A stretch of DNA of 64,000 nt from an uncultured Bacteroidales bacterium (GCA_946406195.1 CAMJJT010000008.1:1-64000); one strand, 5' to 3'; shown: positions 37,901-45,084, counted from the stretch's first letter. The notes: a model not told the origin generated them from the letters alone. A program made the numbers and translations.

Positions 37901-40900
37901 ACGGCAGCTCCGTGTCCGCGATCGTGTCGCTCTCCTCGAAGTAAAGAGCAGTGTTGAAATGCAGATACGCCTTCACCACACTGTCGCAGCCGTGTATCGT
38001 ATGGAAGGTTGTGATGATTGTTTCGTCTTGGTAATAATCCTTGCCGTTATACCGAATGGACGAACCGTCGGAACAGGTGTATAGATGCTGGTAGGTCGTA
38101 TCTTTGGGAGCCGGCCATACCGTGAATTTCAACGAGAAGATAGAGTCAATCGTTAAGCCGTTGATGCCTGCTTTATAGACGGTATCGACGTAAGTGCCGC
38201 TTCGCCATATGTTCTTTCCTCTCCATAGGATCGTGTCGCCTTCACAGGTGGACAGTTCCTCTGCGTATTGGTTCGTTTCCGGCGCCGCAGGAATAATCGT
38301 GACGTGGATCTCATAAATACTGTCGCATCCATGGATGGTCGTGTTGTAGTCGTGGTAGGTACCATCTGTCGTGATGGTCTGACCGTGCCAGTGAAGCACC
38401 GTTCCTTGCGGTAACTCTTTGCTCTCGCTGTAGTAGAACGGCATCGCTTTGTCCAGATTGATACGCTCAATTCGGTAGCAGCCGTTCTCCGTAGCGATGG
38501 TGTCATAGACCACCGCCGATTGGGTGTACGTCACCCCTTTCCATGTCGTCTCGCCGCAGAAAGTGATGGTGCGTACCGTGCGCTCAATAGGCGTCACCGT
38601 CAGCACTAACTCATAGATACTGTCTTTGCCCGTACGGGTCTTGTATTCGTCGAAGTAATGGCGCGTCTCGCCGATTCCTTGATTAGTGAGCCCCTTCAGA
38701 CCGTGCCATTCGAACGCATCTCCTTCGCATTGAGTCAGGGTCTCTACGAAATGATACACCGTCTCATCTTTGGTTAGTATCAATCGCCATAACTCGCTAC
38801 AACCGGTGGTTTCGTTCGGACTCTCATACTCATACGTACCAGCTGCCGTGAACTCTTTCGTTTTCTCTGTGCCGTCCTCCCAATAGGTCCATGTGTAGCC
38901 GTGACCGCTGCCTAAGCTTGCACGCGTCTCATACACCTGCTGCGCATACTCAATCACATGAATAGTGAGCATCGTGTCGCACCCCAAGGTGTCGCGGTAA
39001 TAACCGCCTTCCGTGTATGTCTTGCCGTTGAAAGTGATGCTACCGTCGGCGCAGATAGTGAACGTCGTATCTTTCTGTACCACCTCGCGTACGGTCAGAT
39101 ACAGGCTGTAGTAGATATAATTGCCGCCGGCTTGTTGTACCGTCTTCGTGTAGTGCTGCGTCTGATTGCCCTCGATGCCATTCCATCGGAACGGCAACTC
39201 GTTCGGGCAAACAGTCACCTGCGCTTCTATCGTATCTACTTGATTGTAAGTGAATTCCAAGATAGCTACGGAGTCGCAACCGAACCGGTTCGTGCCGTAA
39301 TAGAAATACGTGCCTGCCTCGCGATAGATCTTGCCGTTCCATGTGTACGGCGTGCCTTGCTCGCGTTGGATAGCTAAATACGTCGTGTCCGGAGTCAGCA
39401 CGTTCAGCGATAACACCACCGTGCTGTCACAGCCGCCTATCGTGTGGAACACATGCCGATAGACGCCGCTCTGCGTTAGTATCTGGTCGCCGAAAGCATA
39501 CTTACCGCCCTTACAGATAGTCGCTTCTATCTGCGTATCAGGGATGTAGTTCACTTTGAGGTTCAGCACATGAATAACGCTGTCGTTACCGTTCTTGTCT
39601 TGCTCTACCTTCGTGTACTTGCCGCTTACGCTGTACGCCTCGCCGTCATAACTCCAGATATACGGAGGATCATTCGGACAGATCACTACCGTCTGCTCGT
39701 CGCGATAGACCTCGCGGTCAATGAAGGCAATAATCGTGCTGTCACAACCCTTCGATGACTGATAGTGGAACTCATATCTGCCCGGTATAGGAATCACTTG
39801 CTCGCGGTAGGTCTGCGGGAAAGTGAGGAAGGTCACACGCTCCGTCTGCTCGTATGTCTCTCCTACGGTTAGTATCAAAACCATCAGAGAATCAATCTCT
39901 TGCGTGCCGGCTTTGTAGATGGTATCGACATACGTACCGCTGTTGTAATACGTCTTGTTCCGCCATTCGAATCCGTCGCCTTCACAGATAGTCTCGCGAT
40001 AAGTACGTGTGTTCGTCACCGGAGCTGCCTCTTTCAGACCCACACCCAGACTGTATATACTGTCGCAACCCGATGCGGATCGGTATTTGTCTTCGTAATA
40101 ACCGTCATTGGAGATGGTTCGTCCGCGCCATACCAACACTTCGCCCGGTACAATCGTGGCGGTGTCGTGGTAATGGAAGGGAATACCTTTCGCCAGAATA
40201 GTAGTAATGATCGAGTCACATCCGTACTGCACGGAAGGTATCGTGTCGAGGAGAACCGTCGATTCGCGGTATTCCTTGTTGTTCCAAACGATGTAATCGC
40301 AGAACGGGATCGTGCGAGACGTCCGCAGTACCGGCTGAACGGTCAACACTAATTCATAGATGCTGTCTTGGTCGCCGGCGGTGCGGTAACGGTCGTAGTA
40401 ATGGGTCGTCTGACCTATTCCTGTGCGGTTCAGCCCCTCACGACCACGCCAACTGAAAGGCTCGTTCTCACATATCGTGACCGTCTCGAGGAAATGATAA
40501 CTCGACTCATCGCGGGTCAACACCAGTTTCCATATGTCGTTACAACCGGTCTCCGGATCATGGGTCGTATAGACATAGACACCCGGACTGTCGAGCGTGT
40601 CTGTCTTGCTCTCGCCGTCAATCATGTACTGCCAGTAGTACGGATGGGTCCTGTCTAACACACCGTATTGAACGTACTCATGACTCGGATGTTTGATGAT
40701 CGTGATCGTGTAGGCGGTGTCGCCGCTGGAGATATCCTCGTAAACACCCGCGTTGTTGTACGTCTTCCCGTTGAACGTGACATGCTCACCCTCGCAGAGC
40801 GTGAACGTAACCGCCGAGTCATACGGCTGGGACACGTGCAGACGGTATATACTGTCGCAACCTTGTACCGTGTGATAGATTCGCCAATAAACACCCGGAT

Positions 40901-41228
40901 CGGTGATCGTTGTGTCCTGCCATGTGTAACTGCTACCCTTCCGAAGACGCTTGTACTCGTCTTTCTCGAAATGAGGATACACGTTCACATCGTACACCAC
41001 GATCAGACTGTCCCTCTCCTCGCCTATGGCGGTGATCAGCGTATCGTTCAGGATCGTGTCACTCGTGACTACCACACTTCTGGTCGTCAACTGAATCGTG
41101 TTGCCCGGACAGATAGTGTGGTGTTCTGTCTCGCCGTAACGGATACTCCCTCCGGCGTTTACTGCATAGCTCAACAACAGCATCGCTATGCTCACTACTC
41201 TGGTGATATATCTTTTCATATTTCTCAA
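28983..41228 (-). CDS. Giant 4081-residue repetitive T9SS-exported surface protein
   Basis: A single uninterrupted frame of 12.2 kb, about a fifth of the window. After a signal peptide (IAMLLLSYAVNAGG), several dozen repeats of about 60-85 residues follow, each built on 'ICEGD...F.G..Y...G.Y.DT.....GCDSI..L.L.V.P'. Each repeat contributes two Cys (C-x-x-x and GCDS), so disulfides are likely. A final non-repeat region of about 250 residues leads to a T9SS type A sorting domain (IYSSTGSLISTGKMTEGTNQVTLPSVCGMYFIRT...). Related repeats occur in large adhesin-like proteins of Bacteroidetes; adhesion is an inference. The barrel gene starts the same transcript 31 bp upstream. No frameshift or stop was seen. 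Confidence 0.88.
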   Translation of the reverse strand: MRNMKRYITRVVSIAMLLLSYAVNAGGSIRYGETEHHTICPGNTIQLTTRSVVVTSDTILNDTLITAIGEERDSLIVVYDVNVYPHFEKDEYKRLRKGSSYTWQDTTITDPGVYWRIYHTVQGCDSIYRLHVSQPYDSAVTFTLCEGEHVTFNGKTYNNAGVYEDISSGDTAYTITIIKHPSHEYVQYGVLDRTHPYYWQYMIDGESKTDTLDSPGVYVYTTHDPETGCNDIWKLVLTRDESSYHFLETVTICENEPFSWRGREGLNRTGIGQTTHYYDRYRTAGDQDSIYELVLTVQPVLRTSRTIPFCDYIVWNNKEYRESTVLLDTIPSVQYGCDSIITTILAKGIPFHYHDTATIVPGEVLVWRGRTISNDGYYEDKYRSASGCDSIYSLGVGLKEAAPVTNTRTYRETICEGDGFEWRNKTYYNSGTYVDTIYKAGTQEIDSLMVLILTVGETYEQTERVTFLTFPQTYREQVIPIPGRYEFHYQSSKGCDSTIIAFIDREVYRDEQTVVICPNDPPYIWSYDGEAYSVSGKYTKVEQDKNGNDSVIHVLNLKVNYIPDTQIEATICKGGKYAFGDQILTQSGVYRHVFHTIGGCDSTVVLSLNVLTPDTTYLAIQREQGTPYTWNGKIYREAGTYFYYGTNRFGCDSVAILEFTYNQVDTIEAQVTVCPNELPFRWNGIEGNQTQHYTKTVQQAGGNYIYYSLYLTVREVVQKDTTFTICADGSITFNGKTYTEGGYYRDTLGCDTMLTIHVIEYAQQVYETRASLGSGHGYTWTYWEDGTEKTKEFTAAGTYEYESPNETTGCSELWRLILTKDETVYHFVETLTQCEGDAFEWHGLKGLTNQGIGETRHYFDEYKTRTGKDSIYELVLTVTPIERTVRTITFCGETTWKGVTYTQSAVVYDTIATENGCYRIERINLDKAMPFYYSESKELPQGTVLHWHGQTITTDGTYHDYNTTIHGCDSIYEIHVTIIPAAPETNQYAEELSTCEGDTILWRGKNIWRSGTYVDTVYKAGINGLTIDSIFSLKFTVWPAPKDTTYQHLYTCSDGSSIRYNGKDYYQDETIITTFHTIHGCDSVVKAYLHFNTALYFEESDTIADTELPYRWTYKLADDLRQDTILTHAGTYTHIVSAEGGCVNQEQLLLIVYPTYLYEQDTTICETALPFHWLNGPDDHLNDDLQHAIGETKQYEYRYKTVNNTDSIYRLHLTIDPAPKRTERISICENKDTIINGKSYFDPVLYPVGSVFRDTAYKHNDGNVCDSIIYYEITKIPQRHIIETRIMHVGDTIQWQGDTITEHLTKTYTHETEIDPSTGCEMIYQLRVIAEHRTTESICILDTPYTWTQNGVGYYTTGMYTDTVFDTDGKITEFHRLDLRVDEVPHATEQYYVCAGYPEMINGKWYGKPEMTSDTMYRDTILNRQSPISCDSVIYLEIYVSGSKRSMQTVVLPAGETMVWNKYTITQGGQYCDTTVIADGCDSISILQVVLEQRKEVIICTIDTAEGTHPDKKYPYEWVHPRGDIDTLYTSGIYTDTIYDEEGFMSEFYTLHLTITQPYDTTVYVHGCQGKGAFWRDEVYYRDTTFVDRIEVWPYTPERPCDSVYHVNIVIDTVYTFSFTDTICEEHLPYILGRLNPDTLWTEGTFFHPDRTLCGCDSSIYLTLRIIPKLTKNDSTFVCEDKIKEHPVILGDTVTPWFDARNGGLFHGTWEGKWHGVAYTSDTIVWNCDHSYFHHIIMRPRQDQAVKDTFYLCQGDSVQLFWPHSELWVDTPGVYYDTIPTNSPFYDNQHGYMHNDRDYLCDSIVQWTVLFADTLHKDTTVHIAMGDSLYWNNQYLYAAGTYDSIGYATDTNSLGQYCKFVMTMHLYVDSTYYYRDTLSICEFPGKEVLYQWADGFERTYTMPDKDSTFHVIHTLPTLLYRFDSIYDLYVDFHQKYFTQIKDTICEGNSKRFDWHHRDNTITQRFLTTDGIYYDTITALNGCDSIIELYLKTRDSIPSKHVSQMITDREIPYLWTHQWRENGADTTHTDTLRATGIYRFTMPSVHGCDSTVVMHFTVHQTHVFRDTIDVCAEGKTTLTHFWSTGLEQRYTVPESDDTIHYYDTLPTRILLDSIYDLYVNYHQVTKTYLDAHVCYGDSMPFGLTKSHTPRFISKTGVYEDTLTRVANGCDSIIIMRLNVFPRYLKTYVENIADSEAPYIWHHQDAAGTTYKNDTLYAAGEYTFHFTNSYGCDSIDSLSLRVHATYLYRDSIQICQSETPYTWEGITDIYETGEYTKRLQTHDGYDSTRVLFVKVLPIRYDTITAYICEGDSMRFGLSKTNQPRFIYNSGLYNDTLTTVHGCDSIITLSLNIYPRYFNDTTVHIADVDTPYVWRHSDARGNVFDSEQLYAAGRYGYLYKSVYGCDSIDSLTLVVHPTYLFRDTVTICRNETPYTWYDKQDIYESGEYTKRFLTHDGYDSTYVRYIHVLPVPHDTVRHAMCEGGDYFFNGVHYTEGGTYVDTLASYNGCDSIVTLLLTVNKPIYVRIPVDIYEGEGYEFYGERYTSSGTYRHYGQTPEGCDSIAELFLTVHPLIDTTVIVCSSELPYIWINKWSGEAKSLYQAGIYRNDTTYVNGQRTFYTLQLIVNEPIQDTIRTAICDGSSYQFDGKALTTSGIYRDTVKAVNGCDSVITLILTVNKPYYRYQVEHVIEGQSVEFYGETYNTTGTYTHYGRTPEGCDSTSVLQLIVHPLVDTIVTVCKSELPYQWVNKWNGSVTPLYTAGLYRNDTTYVNGEKMYYGLQLVVTEPAFDTIRTAICDGSSYQFDGKALTTSGIYRDTVKAVNGCDSVITLILTVNKPYYRYQVEHVIEGQSVEFYGETYNTTGTYTHYGRTPEGCDSTSVLQLIVHPLVDTIVTVCKSELPYQWVNKWNGSVTPLYTAGLYRNDTTYVNGEKMYYGLQLVVTEPNDSTIYREICEGDLYNFNNRFLSTAGEYRDTLKNTIGCDSIVILHLNVLKKYYNTINRTIYQGDTVIFHGDTISEAGVYPIRFTSSYGCDSIIELRLSVIRLFDDSVTVCANDLPYLWTLPSNPSQYMTIYESGIYRDTVLNSEGLQSVVGLKVNVLPIAHAPEPIIARICEGDVYKFGGNMLTEQGTYYDTLTAANGCDSVVMLSLQVQPLTHQVDNRTIFEGDTVIFYGDTCTTSGIYTHTVPNGKCTDTYQLILTVLKEFHVDTTAYVCENDLPFEWHGVQYNKAGDYSLPTTWNDSSRVVTTLHLHVHESFYTEKNIRLCEGNVFIFRRDTFRTSAIFYDTIPTLYGCDSIIKYSLQVHPKFERWDTAHISDKDYYDFNGRQLTIPGDYEYTGSTENGCDSSIFLHLEVHPSYLYTEYRNICAPDSVHWRGQVIQMDTAYQISKTTTRYGRDTTYTFRDPYLTRYGFDSIYELKLIVHPSFYIYEQHLIKEGEQTTIHGIKITKPDSIYSDTLRTFYGCDSIYQIAVNTKRMIEVERDVKICDGTYYDLYGEKLTKTGKYTKISPNGDTIAHINLTINPISAIKQRIVIMDEEVPYIYGGRLYTPEVPVWDAATQSWDKDVKTTIENSMYLNQYGCDSTVYLEFVVTTHYSDWNQIPLCSNETLIIDNDTITRAGYYTFVRRSDVTKRMDSLYRVEIYEAPKYEMPPIKRTICEGDTVHFFDRILDVEGDYSQKLKSVDGCDSIITLHLTVTPTTHKETSVRIYEQYLPYIWQEDNRECYKSGDYVKSWQTGECINSSTLHLTVVQALTEERIVCGDDSIKWRNDKWYSKEGYYYDTIYKPHTDTITDVFVLHLIKGLPTEVVNISVGEIAEEANEFDIAFTTNSGLYYTTKVNVLFKNGPSSAFSNIYNAPTTKQGDQYIVSVPVPQYSDTCYENHHKYIKPGYYSVQVQLDNGACGRSESKTEEFLVKYPSWIIQQNWQDVVAPLNAQCNCGYEFSKVEWKDAEGYPYTSKAADYLYNSNLKPGDQVVMWATRKGEKVAIPSHPLTIVSYTWNKYDDPILVYPTQAPRHMPAITIEAPMDGHYAIYSSTGSLISTGKMTEGTNQVTLPSVCGMYFIRTTRQGKDTETHKVLLY
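32407..33345. repeat. 474-bp tandem duplication inside the giant gene
   Basis: Two adjacent copies with a period of 474 bp (158 codons). I see four base differences between them, all synonymous, so the encoded 158-residue blocks are identical. Confidence 0.92.
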
Positions 41229-41268
41229 TTGTCAATTTTCAATTTTCAATTTTCAATTGTCAATTATA
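41222..41268. repeat. CAATTTT-type degenerate repeat between barrel and giant genes
   Basis: Five imperfect 8-bp units (tcaatttt, tcaattgt) occupy the 31-bp gap and the 3' end of the barrel gene. The outer CAATTG copies could pair. Confidence 0.8.
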
Positions 41269-42231
41269 ACACATACATCCGTGGTGGAATCCGCGTCGTG
41301 CGGTACGACTGCCGCCGATCAGATACGTGATCTTCACGCCCGTGAAGAACGGCACCGTACGAGACGGAGCACTCACCGTATTCAGGTATGGGTTGATCTT
41401 TACTTGATTGGCTAAATGGCTGCTCTTGTCCGGCTCTACCAACCGAACGGTGAAATCATTGCCTTTCGCTAAGTTGTTCAGACCGTATTCAATATAAAAA
41501 CTCAATTTCAGTACGTGACAAATATCGCTGTTGAAAGGAGCGGAGGAGAGCAGGTCATATCCGATCTCGCCAATGATGCTGGCTCCTATATTCAGACGGT
41601 TAGCGTCTTTGTTATCGAAAGCATAATCGGTGTATCCTGCCTCCGGCTTGTTCTCAAACACAACGCTGTAACCGTCATTCGTCGCGCTCAGGTTATACGT
41701 ACCCGTAGCGCGCGTACGCGAAGAAAAAGCGTAACTGATCTTGACACCTGCGCCAAAATGAAAACCATGCGTGTAATAACCGAACATCACCGGCACGTCG
41801 AAGAAATTCCATTCTACCTTATCCGTCTGGTTCACTCGGTAATGGAATGTCGTCGCATGACCCTGCGTATCATAGCCGCGATAAGGGGTCTGGTCCTGCT
41901 CATTGATCGTGTTGTATTCGTCTATGCGCAGACTCGACCGGTGAAAACTCAACTGTAATCCCAAGCTGGCCCATAGACCGCTGTTCCGGTACTCATACCC
42001 GACACCAACGCCGCCACCGACGTTGCCCGAAGGCATCACTCCTGTCGCGTGGGATACTAACATCGAGTAACCCACATGACCGCTGACGTATCCGAAATGG
42101 AAATGATCGCCGTCTGCTAATCCGCCGCGGCGACGGTACTGACCAAAAGAGGGGAGAGTAGTCAGTAAGAGCAACAGGGCAAGCATTGTTCTTGCTACAT
42201 ACATGCTCGTGTGTGTGTGCATTTTCTGCAT
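41260..42231 (-). CDS. Outer membrane beta-barrel protein upstream of the giant gene
   Basis: A 323-residue protein with a signal peptide ending TLPSFGQ (ATG 42204 is an alternative start) and alternating beta strands throughout (GYVSGHVGYSMLV, VGYEYRNSGLWASLGLQLSF, FHFGAGVKISYAF, LKLSFYIEYGLNN, FFTGVKITYLIGG), as in PorT/OmpA-like barrels. It leads a two-gene transcript with the giant T9SS cargo. By analogy with cargo-linked barrel proteins of this phylum it may anchor or help export the cargo, but this is inference. Family not firmly named. Confidence 0.75.
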   Translation of the reverse strand: MQKMHTHTSMYVARTMLALLLLLTTLPSFGQYRRRGGLADGDHFHFGYVSGHVGYSMLVSHATGVMPSGNVGGGVGVGYEYRNSGLWASLGLQLSFHRSSLRIDEYNTINEQDQTPYRGYDTQGHATTFHYRVNQTDKVEWNFFDVPVMFGYYTHGFHFGAGVKISYAFSSRTRATGTYNLSATNDGYSVVFENKPEAGYTDYAFDNKDANRLNIGASIIGEIGYDLLSSAPFNSDICHVLKLSFYIEYGLNNLAKGNDFTVRLVEPDKSSHLANQVKINPYLNTVSAPSRTVPFFTGVKITYLIGGSRTARRGFHHGCMCYN

Positions 42232-42282
42232 ATTTTTTTGGTTGTTTTTTATTCTTCTTGATAAAAAAAGTCAAATCGGCGG

Positions 42283-42313
42283 CAAAATTACAAAAAAAAA
42301 ACCACATACGCAA
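42283..42313 (-). promoter_or_regulatory. Promoter of the barrel-giant protein operon
   Basis: Minus strand: TTG (42311-42313), 20 nt, TAATTTTG (42283-42290). It separates this operon from the FGE-like gene upstream. Confidence 0.72.
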
Positions 42314-42350
42314 GCGCGTACGCGATTTTCCTTAAAAATAATTGTTTTTT

Positions 42351-43691
42351 TTAATATTTTGTCCATTGACCAACAACCAACCTCATCGGCCTGCTCTCGT
42401 CGTTCTCCTTCTTGTATTGCAGCAACACGGGATCATCCGGCTGCGTCAATTTGACACCCACTAACTCTGTTAGTAGCGTTAATTTCTTGCGGTTTCTCCG
42501 CTTCTTTTGGAGTTGTTGCACGCTCTTGTTCTTATCGCGCTCACTCACGTCCGCTTTGGAGGTCGTGATCAAGCCCTGCTGAACGGCGGTTACGATCTCC
42601 TCCGCATTCGCCACACGCATCACCTCCTTCGCCTCACGACTGCAGCGCTCCGCAAAAATCATACGGTCCGAAGGACGCATGCCGGCTGCCACACTCTTGA
42701 TCTTGCTCGGCGGATTCTTGCGCATCATCTTCTTCCATAACTGCACGGTGATCTCGTCGGATATATAATACGGATCTTCAACGGGCACTAAGTAGAACTG
42801 CAGTTTCTTGCCTCCCACCTTCACTTTTTTGGTCAGCGGCAACTCTTTCTCTTCTTCCACCTGCATCATCGGGTCGTCCGGCAGCGTGAAAGCTACGCGA
42901 AAACCGATATATCCGCGGCTCGTCTCCGGTACGTACCATCGGCGGATAGACAGATGGCTGTTGGCAATGCAGTCGTCGTAACTGCCGCCTCGCGCGATCC
43001 TTCCTTCGCTCGAATCGCGTACACACGGATTAGGCGCGGTACCTAAGTTATACGGCGCGTACCAATCCTCGCACCATTCGTTCACATTGCCCGTCATGTC
43101 GTATAGACCCAACTCGTTCGGATGCTTACGGGCTACAGGATGCGTCCAGTTACCCGAACAATGGTTCGTCCATCCTACGCTGTCCGGCTCGTCGCCACCG
43201 GAATAACGGTGTTTCTTGCTCTTCGCTCCACCTCGCGCCGCGTACTCCCATTCAGCCTCGGTCGGCAAACGGAATGGCTTGCCCGTCAAACTGTCCAATC
43301 GACGCACAAACTCCTGACAATCAGTCCATGTCACGTACGAGATAGGATGCTGAGGATAGCCTCTCGGACTCAACGACTCACGTTCCGGCATCACCGCTGC
43401 CCATAACTGATTCGTCACCTCCGTCTCCGCGATATAATACGGAGACAAAAACACCAAGTGTGCCGGCTTGTCCGTATAGACATCACGGTCCGTCTGTTCG
43501 ATGGTTGCTCCCATCGTGAACGAACCACCTTCCACGCGCCGCATCCGGATGGGTATACCATTCACCTCAACCGTGATAACCTGCAATGAATCAGGCACAT
43601 GCGGACGTTTTTTACCCGACACCGGCATCACCGACATCGTCATCAACACCCACACTGCCACAATACCAAATATACTTCTTTTTTTATCCAC
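42351..43691 (-). CDS. Secreted formylglycine-generating-enzyme-like (SUMF1) protein
   Basis: A 446-residue protein with a signal peptide (VAVWVLMTMSVMPVSG). Residues about 45-275 form an FGE-sulfatase domain: MRRVEGGSFTMGATIEQTD, SPYYIAETEVTNQLW, RLPTEAEWEYAARGG, GLYDMTGNVNEWCEDWY and IARGGSYDD...IGFRVAF. From about residue 290 a second, degenerate copy begins (FYLVPVEDPYYISDEITVQLWKKMM), missing most later motifs, and ends in a basic region. GldK-type proteins of the T9SS share this fold, but this one has no lipobox Cys, so I do not call it gldK. Catalytic Cys residues are uncertain. Position next to a giant T9SS cargo is suggestive. Confidence 0.85.
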   Translation of the reverse strand: MDKKRSIFGIVAVWVLMTMSVMPVSGKKRPHVPDSLQVITVEVNGIPIRMRRVEGGSFTMGATIEQTDRDVYTDKPAHLVFLSPYYIAETEVTNQLWAAVMPERESLSPRGYPQHPISYVTWTDCQEFVRRLDSLTGKPFRLPTEAEWEYAARGGAKSKKHRYSGGDEPDSVGWTNHCSGNWTHPVARKHPNELGLYDMTGNVNEWCEDWYAPYNLGTAPNPCVRDSSEGRIARGGSYDDCIANSHLSIRRWYVPETSRGYIGFRVAFTLPDDPMMQVEEEKELPLTKKVKVGGKKLQFYLVPVEDPYYISDEITVQLWKKMMRKNPPSKIKSVAAGMRPSDRMIFAERCSREAKEVMRVANAEEIVTAVQQGLITTSKADVSERDKNKSVQQLQKKRRNRKKLTLLTELVGVKLTQPDDPVLLQYKKENDESRPMRLVVGQWTKY

Positions 43692-43946
43692 TATATTTTC
43701 TATAATTACGAATTACGAATTACGACCATCGACCAACGACCATCGACCATCGACCAACGACCAAATTCCCTCTACAATAATTGTGCCAAACTCCTCTCTT
43801 CTCCGTATTTTTCCTTTCCGTTCGTGTCTTTAGTCGTTGTTTGAGCAGCAGAGCCGCTTGTTAGAAACTGTTCTAAACAAGGGCTCTGCCCCAAACAAAG
43901 CCGAAGGCTCAAACCGGCGAAGCCAAACAAGGGCTCTGCCCCGCGC
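43692..43946. repeat. Repeat-rich gap with two short-repeat families
   Basis: 43709-43770 has TTACGAA then CATCGACCAACGAC-type repeats. 43875-43945 has two copies of AACAAGGGCTCTGCCCC separated by about 50 bp. No gene or clear promoter is visible. Confidence 0.7.
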
Positions 43947-44336
43947 TTAGCCCTGCGCCTCTTCGTACTCCTCGGTGCAGACCATCCAGTACCACGCCTT
44001 CATGGTCGTCTTGCCTCCGGGCAGGTCTTTCTGCGCCTTGAAGGCGGCAATGTCCGCGTTGATCTTCGAGAGGTCTTTCGCACGCACGTTCACTGCTCGT
44101 GCGATGGATGCGAACTTCTCGCGCTGTGCCAACTCCTCCGCGGACGGAGTGCTGTTACGTTTGTAGCGGTCGGCGTCAAACGCATAGACACGCTGACAAC
44201 TGGGGTTGGTGGTGGCTGCTTGGCGGTGGGTCGCCACCAGATAATTGCCGTGGTTGTGACCGTTCTGTTTCTTCGGTCGTTTCAATGCGCCCGAGATCGT
44301 CTCGATTCCCGCTGCGCCTACTTTCATTTTTGCCAT
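43947..44336 (-). CDS. Conserved-looking hypothetical protein, 129 residues
   Basis: The protein begins MAKMKVGAAGIETISGAL, has a His/Asn-rich segment (NGHNHGNYLVATHR) and a helical C-terminal half (AEELAQREKFASIARAVNVRAKDLSKINADIAAF) with a Trp-rich end. No signal peptide or membrane segment. I do not recognise a named family. Its composition and even reading suggest a real cytoplasmic protein in the accessory cluster. Its first codons and upstream bases match those of the HNH-type gene at 47041. Confidence 0.7.
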   Translation of the reverse strand: MAKMKVGAAGIETISGALKRPKKQNGHNHGNYLVATHRQAATTNPSCQRVYAFDADRYKRNSTPSAEELAQREKFASIARAVNVRAKDLSKINADIAAFKAQKDLPGGKTTMKAWYWMVCTEEYEEAQG

Positions 44337-44758
44337 TGTTCGTTAAATCGTTAAATTGTTAAACTGTTAAATTGTTAAGTAAAGAAAAATGCGGCGGAAC
44401 GACCTTGCGGTCTAATGTTTATCGTCTATTGGTCTCTCGTGAGCGAGCTCCCAGAGCCCACTACCCGCTAACCATTCCGTACAACTGATGTTGTCCGTCC
44501 GCCTTACGAAAATGCGCTTTGCTTTCGAAAATACCGAAAATCCATGCGGCGTGATTTCCTTTTTCCTTCCTCCTTCTTTCTTGATTTTTGTCATTTTCTA
44601 ATCCCGAAGGGATATTTTTGTAAGCAGCCAAGCGAGTGCCTATTGAGGCAGTCGATTGATTCCGAGGGCATGGAGGACGGTAGGAAGCTTGCTTACTGAC
44701 CGGCATACAGGCTCTTGGGATCGAGAGCCATTAGGCTCGGTAGGCTGCGCATTTTTCT
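44337..44758. other. 422-bp stretch without a confident gene
   Basis: 44339-44380 is a degenerate GTTAAAT(C/T) repeat. 44598-44616 holds a small hairpin, ATCCC-GAAG-GGAT followed by ATTTTT, that could terminate transcription on the plus strand. A weak 60-codon frame (44412-44594, minus) is listed separately. Nothing else was recognised. Confidence 0.6.
44412..44594 (-). CDS. Doubtful 60-residue basic peptide
   Basis: ATG-started frame with a basic N-terminus (MTKIKKEGGRKKEITPHGF) and no recognisable domain. It lies between two cluster genes on the same strand. A purine-rich stretch precedes the start. Listed only because its position fits the cluster; it may be chance. Confidence 0.25.
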   Translation of the reverse strand: MTKIKKEGGRKKEITPHGFSVFSKAKRIFVRRTDNISCTEWLAGSGLWELAHERPIDDKH

Positions 44759-44959
44759 TTACCTGTTTTTCTCGCCACGATAGGTCTCCGTGGTTTTGGT
44801 CATGATGGTGGTGGTCGTGTCGCCGTGCTGCACATAGCTGGCACTCGTGCTCACCACCCGCGTCGCCGTGCAACTCGTCAAGCCGAGTCCTGCTCCTAAT
44901 GCCGTCAGTGCCGCTATCAGCACTGAGATCACTACTTTTGCAATCTGCCGTTTGGTCAT
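44759..44959 (-). CDS. Small 66-residue lipoprotein
   Basis: The peptide MTKRQIAKVVISVLIAALTALGAGLGLTSC is a lipoprotein-type signal (Cys at 30), followed by a Thr/Ser-rich tail. The N-terminal half resembles the very small Bacteroidales 'smalltalk' peptides (hydrophobic helix ending ALGALG), but this is a loose likeness. ATG 44959 is chosen because a promoter lies at 45013-45043, which excludes the longer frame. Confidence 0.7.
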   Translation of the reverse strand: MTKRQIAKVVISVLIAALTALGAGLGLTSCTATRVVSTSASYVQHGDTTTTIMTKTTETYRGEKNR

Positions 44960-45012
44960 AATCCTTGTGTTTTTAGTCGTTTGTTGTTTGCCGTTGATTT
45001 CGAAATCCGGTG

Positions 45013-45043
45013 CAAAGGTAGTACAAAAAACGGAGGTGAGCAA
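45013..45043 (-). promoter_or_regulatory. Promoter of the small lipoprotein
   Basis: Minus strand: CAA complement gives TTG (45041-45043), 20 nt, TACCTTTG (45013-45020). Confidence 0.7.
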
Positions 45044-45084
45044 AAAATCGCCTCCGTTCCGTTCAGAACTTGAAAAAAATGAAT

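Noticed and set aside
29001..40658. Long open frames on the plus strand opposite the giant gene (e.g. 29001-30002, 35220-36335)
   Set aside because: They mirror the codon bias of the minus-strand repeats, lack domains, ribosome sites and promoters, and the minus-strand frame is continuous with a signal peptide and T9SS tail.
42351..43691. Calling the FGE-like gene gldK
   Set aside because: It lacks a lipobox Cys, and no gldL, gldM or gldN gene follows.
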